Positions 47,629 to 58,506 of a stretch of DNA of 64,000 nt are shown one piece after another. The stretch's first letter is position 1, and each line of letters opens with the position of its first letter. This stretch comes from Cadophora sp. MPI-SDFR-AT-0126 (taxonomy: Eukaryota; Ascomycota; Leotiomycetes; Helotiales; Ploettnerulaceae), in contig JAGMVK010000004.1 in the NCBI GenBank assembly GCA_020747065.1, positions 1,488,001 through 1,552,000 on the forward strand, in the 5' to 3' direction. The notes under the pieces were generated by a model, which was not told where the DNA came from, searched no databases, and worked only from the letters and a program-made list of their open reading frames with translations. The translations under genes and the position numbers were made by a program.

Positions 47629-48453
47629 ATGACGGACAAGCCAAGAAGACGCCTGAGTATGTTTTGCTTTCAGCCTTCAATTGTTGCGATAGAGCTGACG
47701 GATTCGTAGATAGGCCAGCCCTTTTGTCCGTTTACCCCCGCCATAAGTGACGATTGGGGAATGTACTGATTGAAGCAGTATCTGCGACATTCAAGAGAAA
47801 TTCAGAGGCCCGATCTGGGAATATGAGAAGTTGTACGTCCTACAATTCCTCCCTCCGCTTCTGCCAGACAGGAGTCGCTCCACCAGAACGATATCCAATG
47901 AAGTTATCTATGTACTGTACATTGACACTCAACCTCCCCAAACAGAATCCTCACCACCCAAAAAATGCTCTCCGCCGCCTCCATCCTCTCCATCCCCGTC
48001 TACGCAACGACGCAAAACCGCGCCCGCCTCGGCGAAACCTGCTCCGAACTCGACCTCTCCAGCGCCATCGAACACGTCGACAAGACCGCCTTCAGCATGT
48101 GGATCCCCCGCATATCGCAGCACTTCTCGTCGTCCACACCCTCGGAAATCGTGCTCGTCGGCATCGAAACACACATCTGCATCACGCAGACCACGCTCGA
48201 CTTGCTAGCCGCTGGACATAAAGTGTACGTGTTGGCGGACGGGGTGAGTAGTTGTAATAAGGAGGAGATTGGTATTGCGTTGGAGAGGCTGAGGGGGGCG
48301 GGCGCGGTGGTGACGACGAGTGAGAGTTGGATTTATGAGTGTATGGGGGATGCGGCCATTGGGGAGTTTAGGGATGTGGCGGGGTTGGTGAAGAGGTGTA
48401 GTAAGGATACGAAGGAGGTTTTAGGGGCGTTGGCGGGGAGGAGTAAGATCTGA
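47629..48453 (+). CDS. Isochorismatase-like cysteine hydrolase
   Basis: 201-aa isochorismatase-fold hydrolase of the ISOC1/ISOC2 type. Four exons: 47629-47656, 47710-47725, 47779-47832, 47946-48453. The second exon is only 16 nt; its donor is GTCCGT, but joining the pieces gives NRPALFICDIQEKFRGPIWEYEKLILTTQKML, the normal family start, so the model is well supported. The catalytic triad is Asp (ICDIQEKF), Lys (HVDKTAFSMW) and Cys (VGIETHICITQT). The substrate is unknown; this branch is not the bacterial siderophore isochorismatase, and proteins of this type are often mitochondrial or peroxisomal. A palindromic GC box lies 153 bp upstream. Confidence 0.85.
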
Positions 48454-49172
48454 GGGAGTGTAGGAAGGAGAGGGTGTATGGGCTTTGGAGGGTATGAATT
48501 GAAATGGCGCGCTGGTTGGAACGGTTGGGCGCCTTAGGGGTTGTACAGTACATGATATTTTTACACTGATGTTTCAAAGTCTAGAATATGCAAAGACTAA
48601 TTTCTGATCCCTAAACTCCGGATATGGCATTTTATACTGTTTGGCATGGTTCATGTAGTAGTATGAGCAGCTTGCAGAGATTTTCACTCTCGCTGCCACC
48701 GAGAAATCAAAATCCCTACTGCAGGCTTCCATATGTGACTTGACTTATCAATTCCGGCCTTGCTTCACCGGCCAAAGTGAAGCTCTTGTTACAAGCATAG
48801 ATATTCATCAATTGTTGACAGAACCGGGCATCAATCACTCTACATACATCAACAACAAGTTTAGGGTGAGAGGTACCCCATGCTCAAAGCAGTCTAAGTC
48901 AGTGTATATATAGCATGCATAATTACCAGGCCTCCTACTGTCTGTGGAAATGATCTGAGCGTGTGAATTAGATCTTATTGTCAAATTTCTTCGAGCGTTG
49001 TCAATACGTAACTTAATGTGTTGCCGAATCTCTCCGTCCATTGCCTGCTAGTATCTCTGGTGTAGCTAGACAGTCATGCGGTATTGAAAGAAATAAGTGT
49101 TCTACATATTCAGATTCTTGCCATTTATGTACTCTATATCATAACCATATTGATTTATTCTCGCCTAATTCC
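48454..49172. other. Intergenic, 0.7 kb, converging 3' ends
   Basis: No supported gene. It separates the 3' ends of the isochorismatase-like gene and THI6, which converge here. Confidence 0.5.
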
Positions 49173-50849
49173 TCAACTAAACTCCACAGCCTCCACCTTT
49201 GCCCTCTCCAGCCACTTCACATCACCCCCACTCGTCGCCTTCTGAAGATTATACAACTCATCAATCAGCGCCGGTACGAAAGTGCCTGGCCCCTTGACAT
49301 CTGGCCTCTCACTTGCAATCTCCGCCGCGATCTCGTAATGCAGCAGCCCAGCCAGAGCTGCTAGCAACTTATCCCCCTTGCACACAGCTGCCATGACAGA
49401 GATAATCGTGCCCAACACACATCCACTGCCCGTGATTCTCCCTAGCAATTCATAGCCATTCGAGACAGCAAATGTGCGTTCTCCATCACTGATATAATCC
49501 ACCGATCCAGTCATAACCACAACATTGCGTTCGCGGGCTGCGAGGTCGCGGACCAGAGTAGCCTTTTCTAATGCAGTAGATGTGCTTGCACCACTATCGA
49601 CGCCACGCTGCTGGATGACTGTACCGAAAACAGTTTTGATTTCGCCTTCGTTGCCTTTGATAACATCAAAGTATCCAGCAGCCAGAAGAGTCTTGACAGC
49701 ACCTCTTCGAACAGCTGTAGCACCACCACCGACGGGATCGAAAACGACAGGACCTCCTTCAAGATTGTACGCTTTTAGCGCTTTGCTGTAATTCAGGAGA
49801 CCGTCTGGAGTTACTGTACCCATGTTAATAACGAGTGCTCCTCCTAATTTACTTAGATCCGCAGCCTCTTCTCCATAATTCGCCATGATTGGAGAGCCGC
49901 CTACAGCGAGTGCTACATTGGCTGCGAAGTTCTGGACGACTAGGTTCGTCATGTTGTGCGAGAGAGGTGTTTTCTCGCCTACGTCTTTGATGACGCCGGG
50001 AACTTGTTTGATGAGCTCAGAGGCAGTGGTGCTTTTTGCTGTGTTGGCTAGTGAGGCGGCTGCGAAGGGTGGAGGGCTTTTGACTAAGGAAAGGAGCTCG
50101 GCGGCTGCTTTCTTGGGATCTTGAGCGGCGATGATGGCGCTTACTACTGCGACGCCGTCGAGGTATTTGGTTGGTGCTGAGGATTGATAGAGGACGCGTT
50201 GGATGGTGGATGCGTTGATACCGCCGATGGAGACGGTGCGGACCTCTTTCCCAACTTCTGAGATTGCGCTGAGAATTGATTTGGTGCCTGCTGTCCCGAT
50301 GATGTCTTTTGTGTTTGTCTTCCTGACATGGCTTCAATACGGTACAGTTCAGCAAAGGAGTACATGAAAATTCACTCACGTTCCAGTCGCAAACATCGTG
50401 CCGACACCCAAATAGTCCGCGCCATGTTTACATGCTGCCACGGCTTCCTCGATGCTGGACACCGTTACGCCTATGATTGCATCCTTGCCAAGTAGCTTGC
50501 GTGCAGCCGACAAATCTGACGACAGTCAGATATGACACATGAGTCCGACCACAGAGAGGAAAGACATACCTAGGTCATCTTGACCAATATGGACACCTTC
50601 GCAGCCAACAGCAAGCGCAACATCAACGCGATCATTGATCAGCAGCGGCACATTGTGCTTCTGCGTTACGGCGTGAAGTTTTCGGGCGGTTGATACCAAG
50701 AGTCCAGTATCACTGACTTTGTCTCTGTATTGGACCAGAGTCACTCCGCCTTGGAGTGCTGCTTCTACCACTTCCACGAGATCTCGGTCACCGAGAATGG
50801 CAGGAGTGGAATCTGTCACCAGGTAGAGCGAATAGTCGACTTCCGGCAT
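49173..50849 (-). CDS. THI6: Bifunctional thiamine-phosphate synthase / hydroxyethylthiazole kinase
   Basis: 521-aa fungal THI6. Exons 50570-50849, 50380-50515 and 49173-50322, with introns 50516-50569 and 50323-50379. The N-terminal domain (residues 1 to about 230) is thiamine-phosphate synthase: [58 protein letters not shown] and VSIGGINAS. It couples HMP-PP to thiazole phosphate. The C-terminal domain (about 255-521) is 4-methyl-5-hydroxyethylthiazole kinase: [54 protein letters not shown] and [12 protein letters not shown]. The product is thiamine monophosphate, on the path to the cofactor needed by ThDP enzymes. The start is the first ATG; an upstream TTG is in frame but unlikely. The splice joins are seamless against the family. 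Confidence 0.93.
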
Positions 50850-52159
50850 ATTTGACACCAAAGAGCGTAATTTACAGCTGAAAACTTTTCAATCTTTAGC
50901 TCTTGGTACTTGATGCTTTTTTTTCTCTCCGGAGCAGTTGGTCTGGTCTCTGAAAATACTAAGCCCAAGAGCCGTATAGGGCACGTATAGGATACCTGAC
51001 TAGAAGAATGTCAAGTCAAGCCTGTTGGTAAAGTCTCAAATATTTTCGAATCACAAAGCTATTGTGAATGTCCCAGTAACAAGATCAAAGGAGTTGAGAT
51101 TGTGATTGCCAATCCCGAATTTCCTAGCCTCTGAATCAGGTCAGTCTACTTGGACTGTCCGAAGGTAACATGTGAAAGTGGCGTGCTGGTGCAAGACAAT
51201 GAAGACGGACCATTGAATACTTCAAGAGATGATACCTGTGCCTTACAACAGTGATAGCTGAAAATGAATGAATTGTAGATACTGCAAGTAGTGGCATGCA
51301 GGGATGGTTGGATTGGATGTATGGGAGAAGTTCAAAGTTCAAAGTGGTGAGGTCAAACAAATCAACCTTTGTCAAGCGAGTGGAGTATTCCTTCCAGCCG
51401 CTAACTAGCGGTCTTTTCGCGGACTTTACATTACTCTAGCGGGCCCTTCGGAAACGGCAAGTGCGCCAGATGACTGGCTGGCTGAGCCAGCGTGCCCTGC
51501 CTGCTGGACTTTTTCCTGGGCTCCACTCCACGACTTCTTTATTTCTTCCTTCCTTCCATCCACCATCGCCTCTTCTCTGACAACAACACGCTTCCACCGT
51601 CCATCATACCACAAACAGGACTCCCCCCCACATCACAGAATCTGCACAACACATCTTCCGCTCTCAGCTATTTCAACGCCCTGCGCTCAGCCCAGCTCGA
51701 GTCGCCCAGAACACGTCTGTCTGTTCGCTGCCTTCCAAGCAGACCGGAACCCACTCTCCTCTTGCCCCTCCAAAGGAAGCCCATTCCCTTCCACCGCACC
51801 ACCTCCTCTATCAACAACAACAAAGCGATCAGCACGTCAACACATACATCTGCGTTATATGTATCTAACACCCCACGCCAACGACCTCAGACACCAGCCG
51901 CCTCTCGAGCTGCAACCATTTCGCATACCGCGGAAACCTTGTAGCCCCTACTTCAGTAGCAACGGCTAATACATACCCTCCTCGTCGAATGTCGCGTTAA
52001 CAACCTACAATCAAGCATCTCCTTCTGTGCTCTCTCGCTCCCCCAGCCGCCGCATCCTCTGCATGTCATATGTCGCATCATCTGGTCGTCTAACGGTCCC
52101 AAGTTCTCCCTGATCCACATACATAAAATAGTCCAAGGTACACCAAGCACATCGCAATC
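50850..52159. other. Divergent promoter region of THI6 and eIF5
   Basis: 1.3 kb without a supported gene. From about 51490 the plus strand is pyrimidine-rich (CTTCC, CCTC) and leads into the eIF5 start, so a long leader, possibly with an intron, is likely. A 372-codon minus-strand open frame starting at 53071 runs into this stretch; it is the antisense of eIF5. Confidence 0.5.
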
Positions 52160-53484
52160 ATGGCTACTATCAACATTCGAAGCGATGTGAAGGATCCCTT
52201 CTACCGCTACAAGATGGAGAAGCTCCAGTCCAAGATTGAAGGCAAAGGAAATGGTATCAAGACCGTCATTGTCAATCTCAGCAGCGTTGCTCAATCTTTG
52301 GCACGCCCTGGAGCCTACGTAATCAAGTACTTTGGTTTCGAACTTGGTGCGCAGACCAACTCCAACCCGTCTGACGATCGATGGATCATCAATGGTGCCC
52401 ACGAGGCATCCAAGCTCCAAGATTACCTTGATGGCTTCATCAACAAGTTTGTTCTCTGCAAGAAATGCAAGAACCCCGAGACCGACGTGGTTATCAAGGA
52501 TGGCCATATTGTACTTGACTGCAAGGCCTGTGGTCAACGATCTGATGTTGACCTCCGCCTCAAGCTCAGTGGATTCATCCTCAAGAATCAGCCGAAGCCC
52601 AACAAGAAGAACAAGGCTGACAAGAAGGCTGCCCGGAAGGCTAAGCAGAATGGTAACGCCAACGGCGACGAGAATGGACACAACAGCGGAAGCGAGAACA
52701 ACTCCGAAAACGGATCCAATGAGAACGGAGACGTTGATGTTGAAGCCGGCAGCGATGATGAACTGACTCGCCGTATCAATGATGGTGCTCTCGAGCTTGA
52801 TGAAGCCGCTGAGGTCAAGGATGATGAGTGGACTGTCGACATGTCCCCCGAGGCTGTCAGAGCCCGTCAGCAGCAACTTCCTGATGATCTCAAGCAAAAG
52901 CTGGTCCTTGGTGATGATGAAGATGAGGATGGCGAAGGTGGCGGTAACTCCGCATATGACCAGCTTGGTAACTGGATCACCAGCGAGGCCGAGGCCAATG
53001 GTGGTGTCAGCAACGTCGAAGATGTCGCTATCTACATGAAGGCAAAGGAATTTGGTATCGAGACAAAGCACCGTACCCTCCTTGTCTTGGTTCAGACCAT
53101 CTTCGATGACAAGATTGCCAAGCAGATTCCTGCTCGTGCTTCCATGCTTAAGAACGTAAGTTACCTTCTTCTATCCACTTTAATAGACTCTAACAATTCA
53201 ATTAGATGGTCACATCAGAGAAGCACCAGAAAGCTCTACTAGGAGGTGTCGAACGGTTCATTGGTCTCAAGGGCCAGGAAGATCCTAAGTTTTACGAAGA
53301 GACCCCCAAGGTCCTCATGGCTCTCTACAATGAAGACATCCTTCCCGAGGATGTTCTCACCAAGTGGGGTACTAAGGCCAGCAAAAAGTATATCGATCTT
53401 CCCACCAGCAAGAAGGTCCGCAAGTCTGCTGAGGTCTTCCTCAACTGGCTCGCTGAGGCCGAGAGTGATGATGATTCCGAGTGA
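52160..53484 (+). CDS. TIF5: Translation initiation factor eIF5
   Basis: 424-aa eIF5, the GTPase-activating protein of eIF2 in the 43S preinitiation complex. Exon 1 52160-53155, intron 53156-53205 (GTAAGT...ATTAG), exon 2 53206-53484. The N-terminal domain starts MATINIRSDVKDPFYRYKM; Arg16 corresponds to the catalytic Arg15 of human and yeast eIF5. GIKTVIVN and KYFGFELGAQT follow, then a C2-C2 zinc finger (CKKCKNPETDVV and LDCKACG, residues about 99-125). A Lys-rich linker leads to an Asn/Gly/Glu/Asp low-complexity spacer. The C-terminal W2/HEAT domain ends in LNWLAEAESDDDSE, the acidic-aromatic box that binds eIF2-beta and eIF1. The length is close to yeast (405) and human (431). Codon use is strongly biased to C-ending codons, as expected for a highly expressed gene. 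Confidence 0.95.
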
Positions 53485-53931
53485 TTATCTCCACGTTCCC
53501 ATCGTCCAGATCGCTTTGCTTGCTCTCCTATATTGGCATGTCAGGTTGACGTTGCTAGACATACAATCCAGGATGCGAGACATGGCTCATTTTGAAGTTG
53601 ATTAGTATTCTTGGTATCGTTGGTATTGCAGGTTGATGGACTGGTTAGATTGGGTTTGTTTACCGTTTGGTAGATCTGTCTGATTTGGTCGGTGCTTATT
53701 TTGCTGTTTGTGTTCTCTCACCTCCATCCGCTCTTTTATGGTACTTGAACAGAAAAGTCATGTTGCCTTGTGCCAATAGCAAATGCATTCCTCTCTGAAG
53801 TCTTGCCTACGTTGCGTGACAACTTGAGTAACTTTGAAGAAGCTTTCGAGAACACTTTGTAGCACAGATCGAGTATCGGGACAATACATTTCCGTGATCG
53901 TTTCCATTACTCCTTGAAACATACTGATTCA
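53485..53931. other. Intergenic, 0.45 kb, converging 3' ends
   Basis: Three-prime flanks of eIF5 and TTI1; no gene seen. Confidence 0.5.
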
Positions 53932-56900
53932 TCATACGGCCACTACGCTTTCCAGCCCAACAAATGTAAACCCTTCAAGAACCGGTGTTTCTACCGTCCC
54001 ATTCCTCCCATTGATCTGCATAACCAACCACACCGCATCAGCATTGACAGCCTCCAGCGCCATCCTAACATTCTCCCTCTCCCAAACCAAAGCACCCAGC
54101 ACCTCAAGAACCTCATCAAACATCTCGTCCTCAACCCTGACATATTCCACTACCGCACACAGCAATCCCACAACACCCTCCCACAACTTACTAGCTTGCG
54201 AAAAGACACCTCGTCCTCTGCCGCCATTCCCGCGCTTCTCATTCTCGGCTGCGATTTTTGCTGATTTGCTGAGTTTGATGATCGCGGCCCATTCGTCGCG
54301 GATTCGACTGCTCATGAAATCGCCTGCGCATCGACAGAGTTCAGACACGGCTTCGCTCGCAGCGATCTGTACGTATGGCTCTGGGTCGTAGAGACGTGTG
54401 ATTACCACGGGCCAGATGTCGTTTACGAGTGGCAGGAAAGCATCTTCATTGAATGCGAGTGACGAGGCAGAAGTGCGGATTAGGGACAGGAGTCTGGTGC
54501 GGAGGTGGGATGAAGCAGAGGTTAGGTGATGTTGGGAGTGGCGGGAGATGGATTGTAGCATGGTGTATGTTTTTGTGGGGGGTGGTTTAGCAAGTTCCTG
54601 GTTATCGGGGGAGGAGGATTCTTCGTTGTCTGCTTCTTCATCTTCATCGTCGCCATCTAAGGATAGAGGGTCTTTTGGAGTGGCTTCATCGAGGAGCGTT
54701 TTAGCGGATTTCCAGGGCTGCTGGGGGACTTCTTCGTGTGGGAAGGACGTATCTTCGGCGGCGGGTTTGGGCTTGAGGAGTTTGGCGAGGTCAGCTATGG
54801 ATGCGGGTTCTGGACGAGACTTTTTGTGGTTGATGGCGGGGGTGTCTTCTATTTGTAGATGTCCTGATTTTGATCCAACGGAGACGATCTCTCCAAGGAC
54901 GGAGAATAGAACATCGACCAGAAGCTGGTATCCGTGGAAGTTGTCCAGGGCGGCGAAGATTGATTCTACCACATCGTCTAGATACAGCAGGAGAGATGGA
55001 CCCGTGAGACGGATCATCATGACAAGGACTTGTGGTGCTTGTGGTGAGATGTCGAACGTGTTGAGTCTCAACGAGATTGCGTTGACCATGTAATCGGCAT
55101 TGTCTACAATCAGTGCACTTGCGTTGGCGTAACCGCAAGATGTGGAAACGATATTCAAAGAAGTGATAGCATGCTCTCGTAGTCGCGGATTGGGCGACCC
55201 AAGTAACTGGACGATGGGGTATAGCGTATCCACCAATTCTGTTTTGAACCTTTCTTTCATACGCTGAGCTGTGCCCGCGACAACTTCTAAAGCAATAGCT
55301 TGCAGACGCCAGTCCGATGTTCTCTCATCCGTGTTTACCAGGAGAGACTGAGAGTACGAGAATATCTCTGCATTCATAGACTCTTGCTCATCAGATGATG
55401 TCAGAGATGATTCGAAGAACTCGTCGATATCCTGGTTCTTCGACTCTGCTGATTGTAGAATTTGTGATGAGAGCCAATATGCTGACAACAAACTCGGCCC
55501 AGATGCACTTCGTGCGTAGTCTAGCATCTCGCTAGCCATGTTCAGCTGAGATTGTCGACTACCAAGACTACTGATCAGTTTTGCAAGTTGGTCTCGAGTC
55601 AGCCTCTGGCTCTCTTGGGCCATTATGAGTGGTTGAAACTGGGTTGTGAGAGCATTATCGGATGCTAGCGTCATTGCAGCTTGACTGTTCAGGTCGAATT
55701 CTGCTTCTTGTACACCCTGGGTCAAGGGTAAAGCTTCGAGGGTAAGAGTGATGCTGTCTCGGAGGGAATTCCCGAGAGCATCTTCTAGAACGGAGGATTC
55801 AATATTTAGTCCTGTGAGCAAATTATGTGCTTTCGAAAGCTGTCCCAGCACAGCATATTTTGCAGACTCGTCATTGGACTGCATTACTCTGGGGAGACTT
55901 GTGGCCCAGTTGAATACTGTATTTTTGATCATGTCACCCAAGTCTGGATGAATAAGAGCAAGATCGGTGAGAGATGTTGCCCTTTGGCTCAATTCTTCTT
56001 CTTCATCAATCCCCGCCAGTGTCATACAAGTCTCGACTAGCAGTGATGCTACTTCGGACAGTGTACCATGACACTCGTCCAGCAATGTAATAGAGAGCCG
56101 ATTAAGGGCTTTCTTTACGTCCTGGGACTCGTGATTCCGGAGCCTGATGATATTGGAAAGGGCCAATCTGATCTGGCCAGTGGTTGCTTTGAGCCACGAC
56201 TTAGTAAGAGTTTTCTGTTGCTGGTCAGAGCCAGTTTTAGCCACTTCGGCTGATGCCTTCTCGTTTCTGATATTCCGCGTACGGATGTCACTCAGGGTAG
56301 ATATCAGGACATGGCTCAGTACTTCTAATGCTCCGACGAGGGCTTTGCGTGACCTTCGAGAGCTTGACGTGGGCATCAGGAATTTTGTCAAGGCAGAGAT
56401 TGTTCCTGGGAGAAAATTTGACAGAGCTTCTGGATCCTTGACGCAGCGCCAAATAGAATCCAAAGCCTCGAGAGCTTGAAGTTGCGCGCCCGCTGATGGT
56501 CCATCTGTAACCCCATCTAATACCACAGTCACGCAATGTCCCAAAGTTGGTATGGCCCCGGACTCGACCATAGAAGCAGAGCCTCCTGTTGTGCTTGCTA
56601 ACGCTCGAAAGAGTGCCGCGAGGGCACCATAGGCCTCAATCATCAACTCCTCTGGTGGAGGGGTGGATTCCTTCCCAGGTACCCCGCCAGCCACAAATGT
56701 GAGGAGGATCAAGAGCTGCTTCGCAAGGTCTAGAGAGATCGAATTCCTCCAGCCATATTCCAACAGCACTCTTATACATTTTATCGTGACCTCGGACAGT
56801 CGGTCCGTATATGTTTTCTTCCTTTGGAGGATCTGCGAGAGCGGGAAGAAAACATAATCTGCCAATTTCTCATCGAATGCGCCGTCCGTCCGTCGGCATT

Positions 56901-57106
56901 TTTCTTCTAGTACTGTGAGGAGCCGGGTCGTGGACTGTAACAGAGCTTTCGAATTCCCGCCGTTGCCATCGTCTCGAAGAACTAGCTGACTGAGCTCGAC
57001 ACATTTGGGTTTGAGCTGCTTCTATTAGACTACACTCCGTGAAGGCGTCAGGTATTCCTACCTCCTGGAAGAGCTCATTTCTTGCAGACCGAATGTCGGT
57101 ATCCAT
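53932..57106 (-). CDS. TTI1: TTI1, HEAT-repeat subunit of the Tel2-Tti1-Tti2 complex
   Basis: 1044-aa protein. Exon 1 is 45 nt (57062-57106, MDTDIRSARNELFQE), intron 57022-57061 is only 40 bp (GTAGGA...TAATAG), and exon 2 is 53932-57021. The protein is all-helical with HEAT-type repeats throughout, for example KLADYVFFPLSQILQRKK near the N-terminus, PNPRLREHAITSLNIV in the middle, and LPLVNDIWPVVITRLYDPEPYVQIAASEAVSELCRCAGDFMSSRI near the C-terminus, the best conserved part of Tti1. An acidic, Ser-rich loop (DGDDEDEEADNEESSSPDN) interrupts the repeats. Tti1 with Tel2 and Tti2 acts as an Hsp90 co-chaperone for maturation of the PIKK kinases (TOR, ATM/Tel1, ATR/Mec1, Tra1). The start is set by exon 1; without it the conserved KQLKPKCVELSQ segment would lack an ATG. 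Confidence 0.88.
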
Positions 57107-58221
57107 AATGCTTGGAGTGAAGCATGTTACGGAACCTGGCTGATGGTCAAGGCAATTATGTAGAATATGAAATTCCGGCGTCAAGGACGAGGCAGAAATG
57201 CAAGGCTGAGAAATGACGGCTGAACAGGGGGGGGATCTGATTGGAGGGGTGTCGGCTAAACCTCGGGAAATGCACTCAGGCAGACTTGATCTCATGCCAC
57301 AACTCTGTCATGAGGTCCAGACATCTTACCTAGGAAACAACACTGAGATCCGCAGAGCATATCCAGTGTGAATGTTATCTATTGTTGAATCATTTTCAAG
57401 CCGATGTTGCATCTATAACTCCACAGTATCAATAATTGTTGGCTACACATGTCAAAGCCCTGGTCTCTCTATTCCAGAACTCGAATCTCGATCCCTACCA
57501 CCCTAGGTACAGTACCAAGTATCACGTCCTCTGTGGCAATGAGAGCAGTGACGCTCATTGCCCAGCACGGCTTTGCGACGTTCATAGCATCTTTGCTTCG
57601 CAATCGATATGTTTCCTGGTCCACTTTCGATCCTTGTTTCTGCTCTCTCGAATTTTTGCTGTTGTCCCTTTATTTTCAAATTCGCCGATTTTGTGTTCTC
57701 ATTTCCAAGCTCTTTCTGTCTGCTCACCCTTTGCGAGCAGGTATACGCCGGATCAGGCTGTTGATAAGTTGGTACAATCAAGCGACCCGTCCTCACCATT
57801 ATCGCCATGCCCCGAGAATGGTTCTGAATAGCGAATGCCCTTCAGTGGACTTGCATTTCGGAATTGTAAACGATTTTAAAATGAATGAACGGCCTGGTTC
57901 CAAGACTGTTCCAAGACGGCAGGGCATTCATTTTACAGGATGGGTGGTGAATAACACTTGACCCTTTGTTCCGAGCCATTCGAGAGGTATATCTTGTGAC
58001 TGGCTGACCTCTTGCTACCATCGTTCTCGTCGAAGCAGTACAGTCGCCTCGAACTCGAAGCATCTCACCACATCTGCGTTGTCCGACCAGGGCAAACCTC
58101 AAATACAACATCACCCAGTACAAGCTACCACAAACCAAAATCCCAGGAGTCAATTACACGACAAAATGCGCCAACCAATCTCGAGACTCTCCCTCCGTAC
58201 ACTCTTTCCAACACTCCTCTC
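57107..58221. other. Intergenic, 1.1 kb
   Basis: Promoter of TTI1 on the left. Two overlapping plus-strand open frames (57436-57831 and 57449-57961) have no domains and are not called. Confidence 0.45.
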
Positions 58222-58506
58222 ATGTGTCTAGAATTAGCTCTTCCATCAGTTCCCCTCCTCACCGTCTTCGGCTCTCTCGTCGAGGCCACTCCAACTGTTC
58301 CTAAGTCACCCACCAGCGCAAAGCCGTCCGCTACACCAAAGACATATGCTTTAGATTGTGGAAGCACTACTGCTACCAATTCCTGTCGCGCCTTCCCCCT
58401 TTACTTCTCCTGCAACTCTCTCGGAAAGCTGAAGTATAACTGCCTACCCGAGGAAATCGATGAGTACTACCGCATTTGCAAATACGTCTGCTGGATTTGG
58501 GGCTAG
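58222..58506 (+). CDS. Putative small secreted Cys-rich protein
   Basis: 94 aa from the first ATG of the frame. It starts with a hydrophobic stretch (MCLELALPSVPLLTVFGSLVEA) that could be a signal peptide cleaved near residue 22. A Pro/Thr/Ser linker follows (TPTVPKSPTSAKPSATPKT), then a compact domain with six Cys: LDCGS, NSCRAF, YFSCNS, YNCLPEE, RICKY and YVCWIWG. Small size, secretion signal and even Cys number are the pattern of fungal effector-like or antimicrobial proteins, but no family is recognised and no function is proposed. The frame is open upstream without an ATG, and another exon after 58506 is possible because a second Cys-containing frame (58460-58708) overlaps the end. The model is uncertain. 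Confidence 0.4.
   Translation: MCLELALPSVPLLTVFGSLVEATPTVPKSPTSAKPSATPKTYALDCGSTTATNSCRAFPLYFSCNSLGKLKYNCLPEEIDEYYRICKYVCWIWG

Noticed and set aside
51953..53071. 372-codon open frame on the minus strand
   Set aside because: It is antisense to eIF5, whose strong C-ending codon bias removes stops from the opposite strand; it has no domain or ATG-intron logic of its own.
57449..57961. 170-codon plus-strand open frame
   Set aside because: Overlaps another open frame of similar length, shows no domain, and contains no coding-like pattern.
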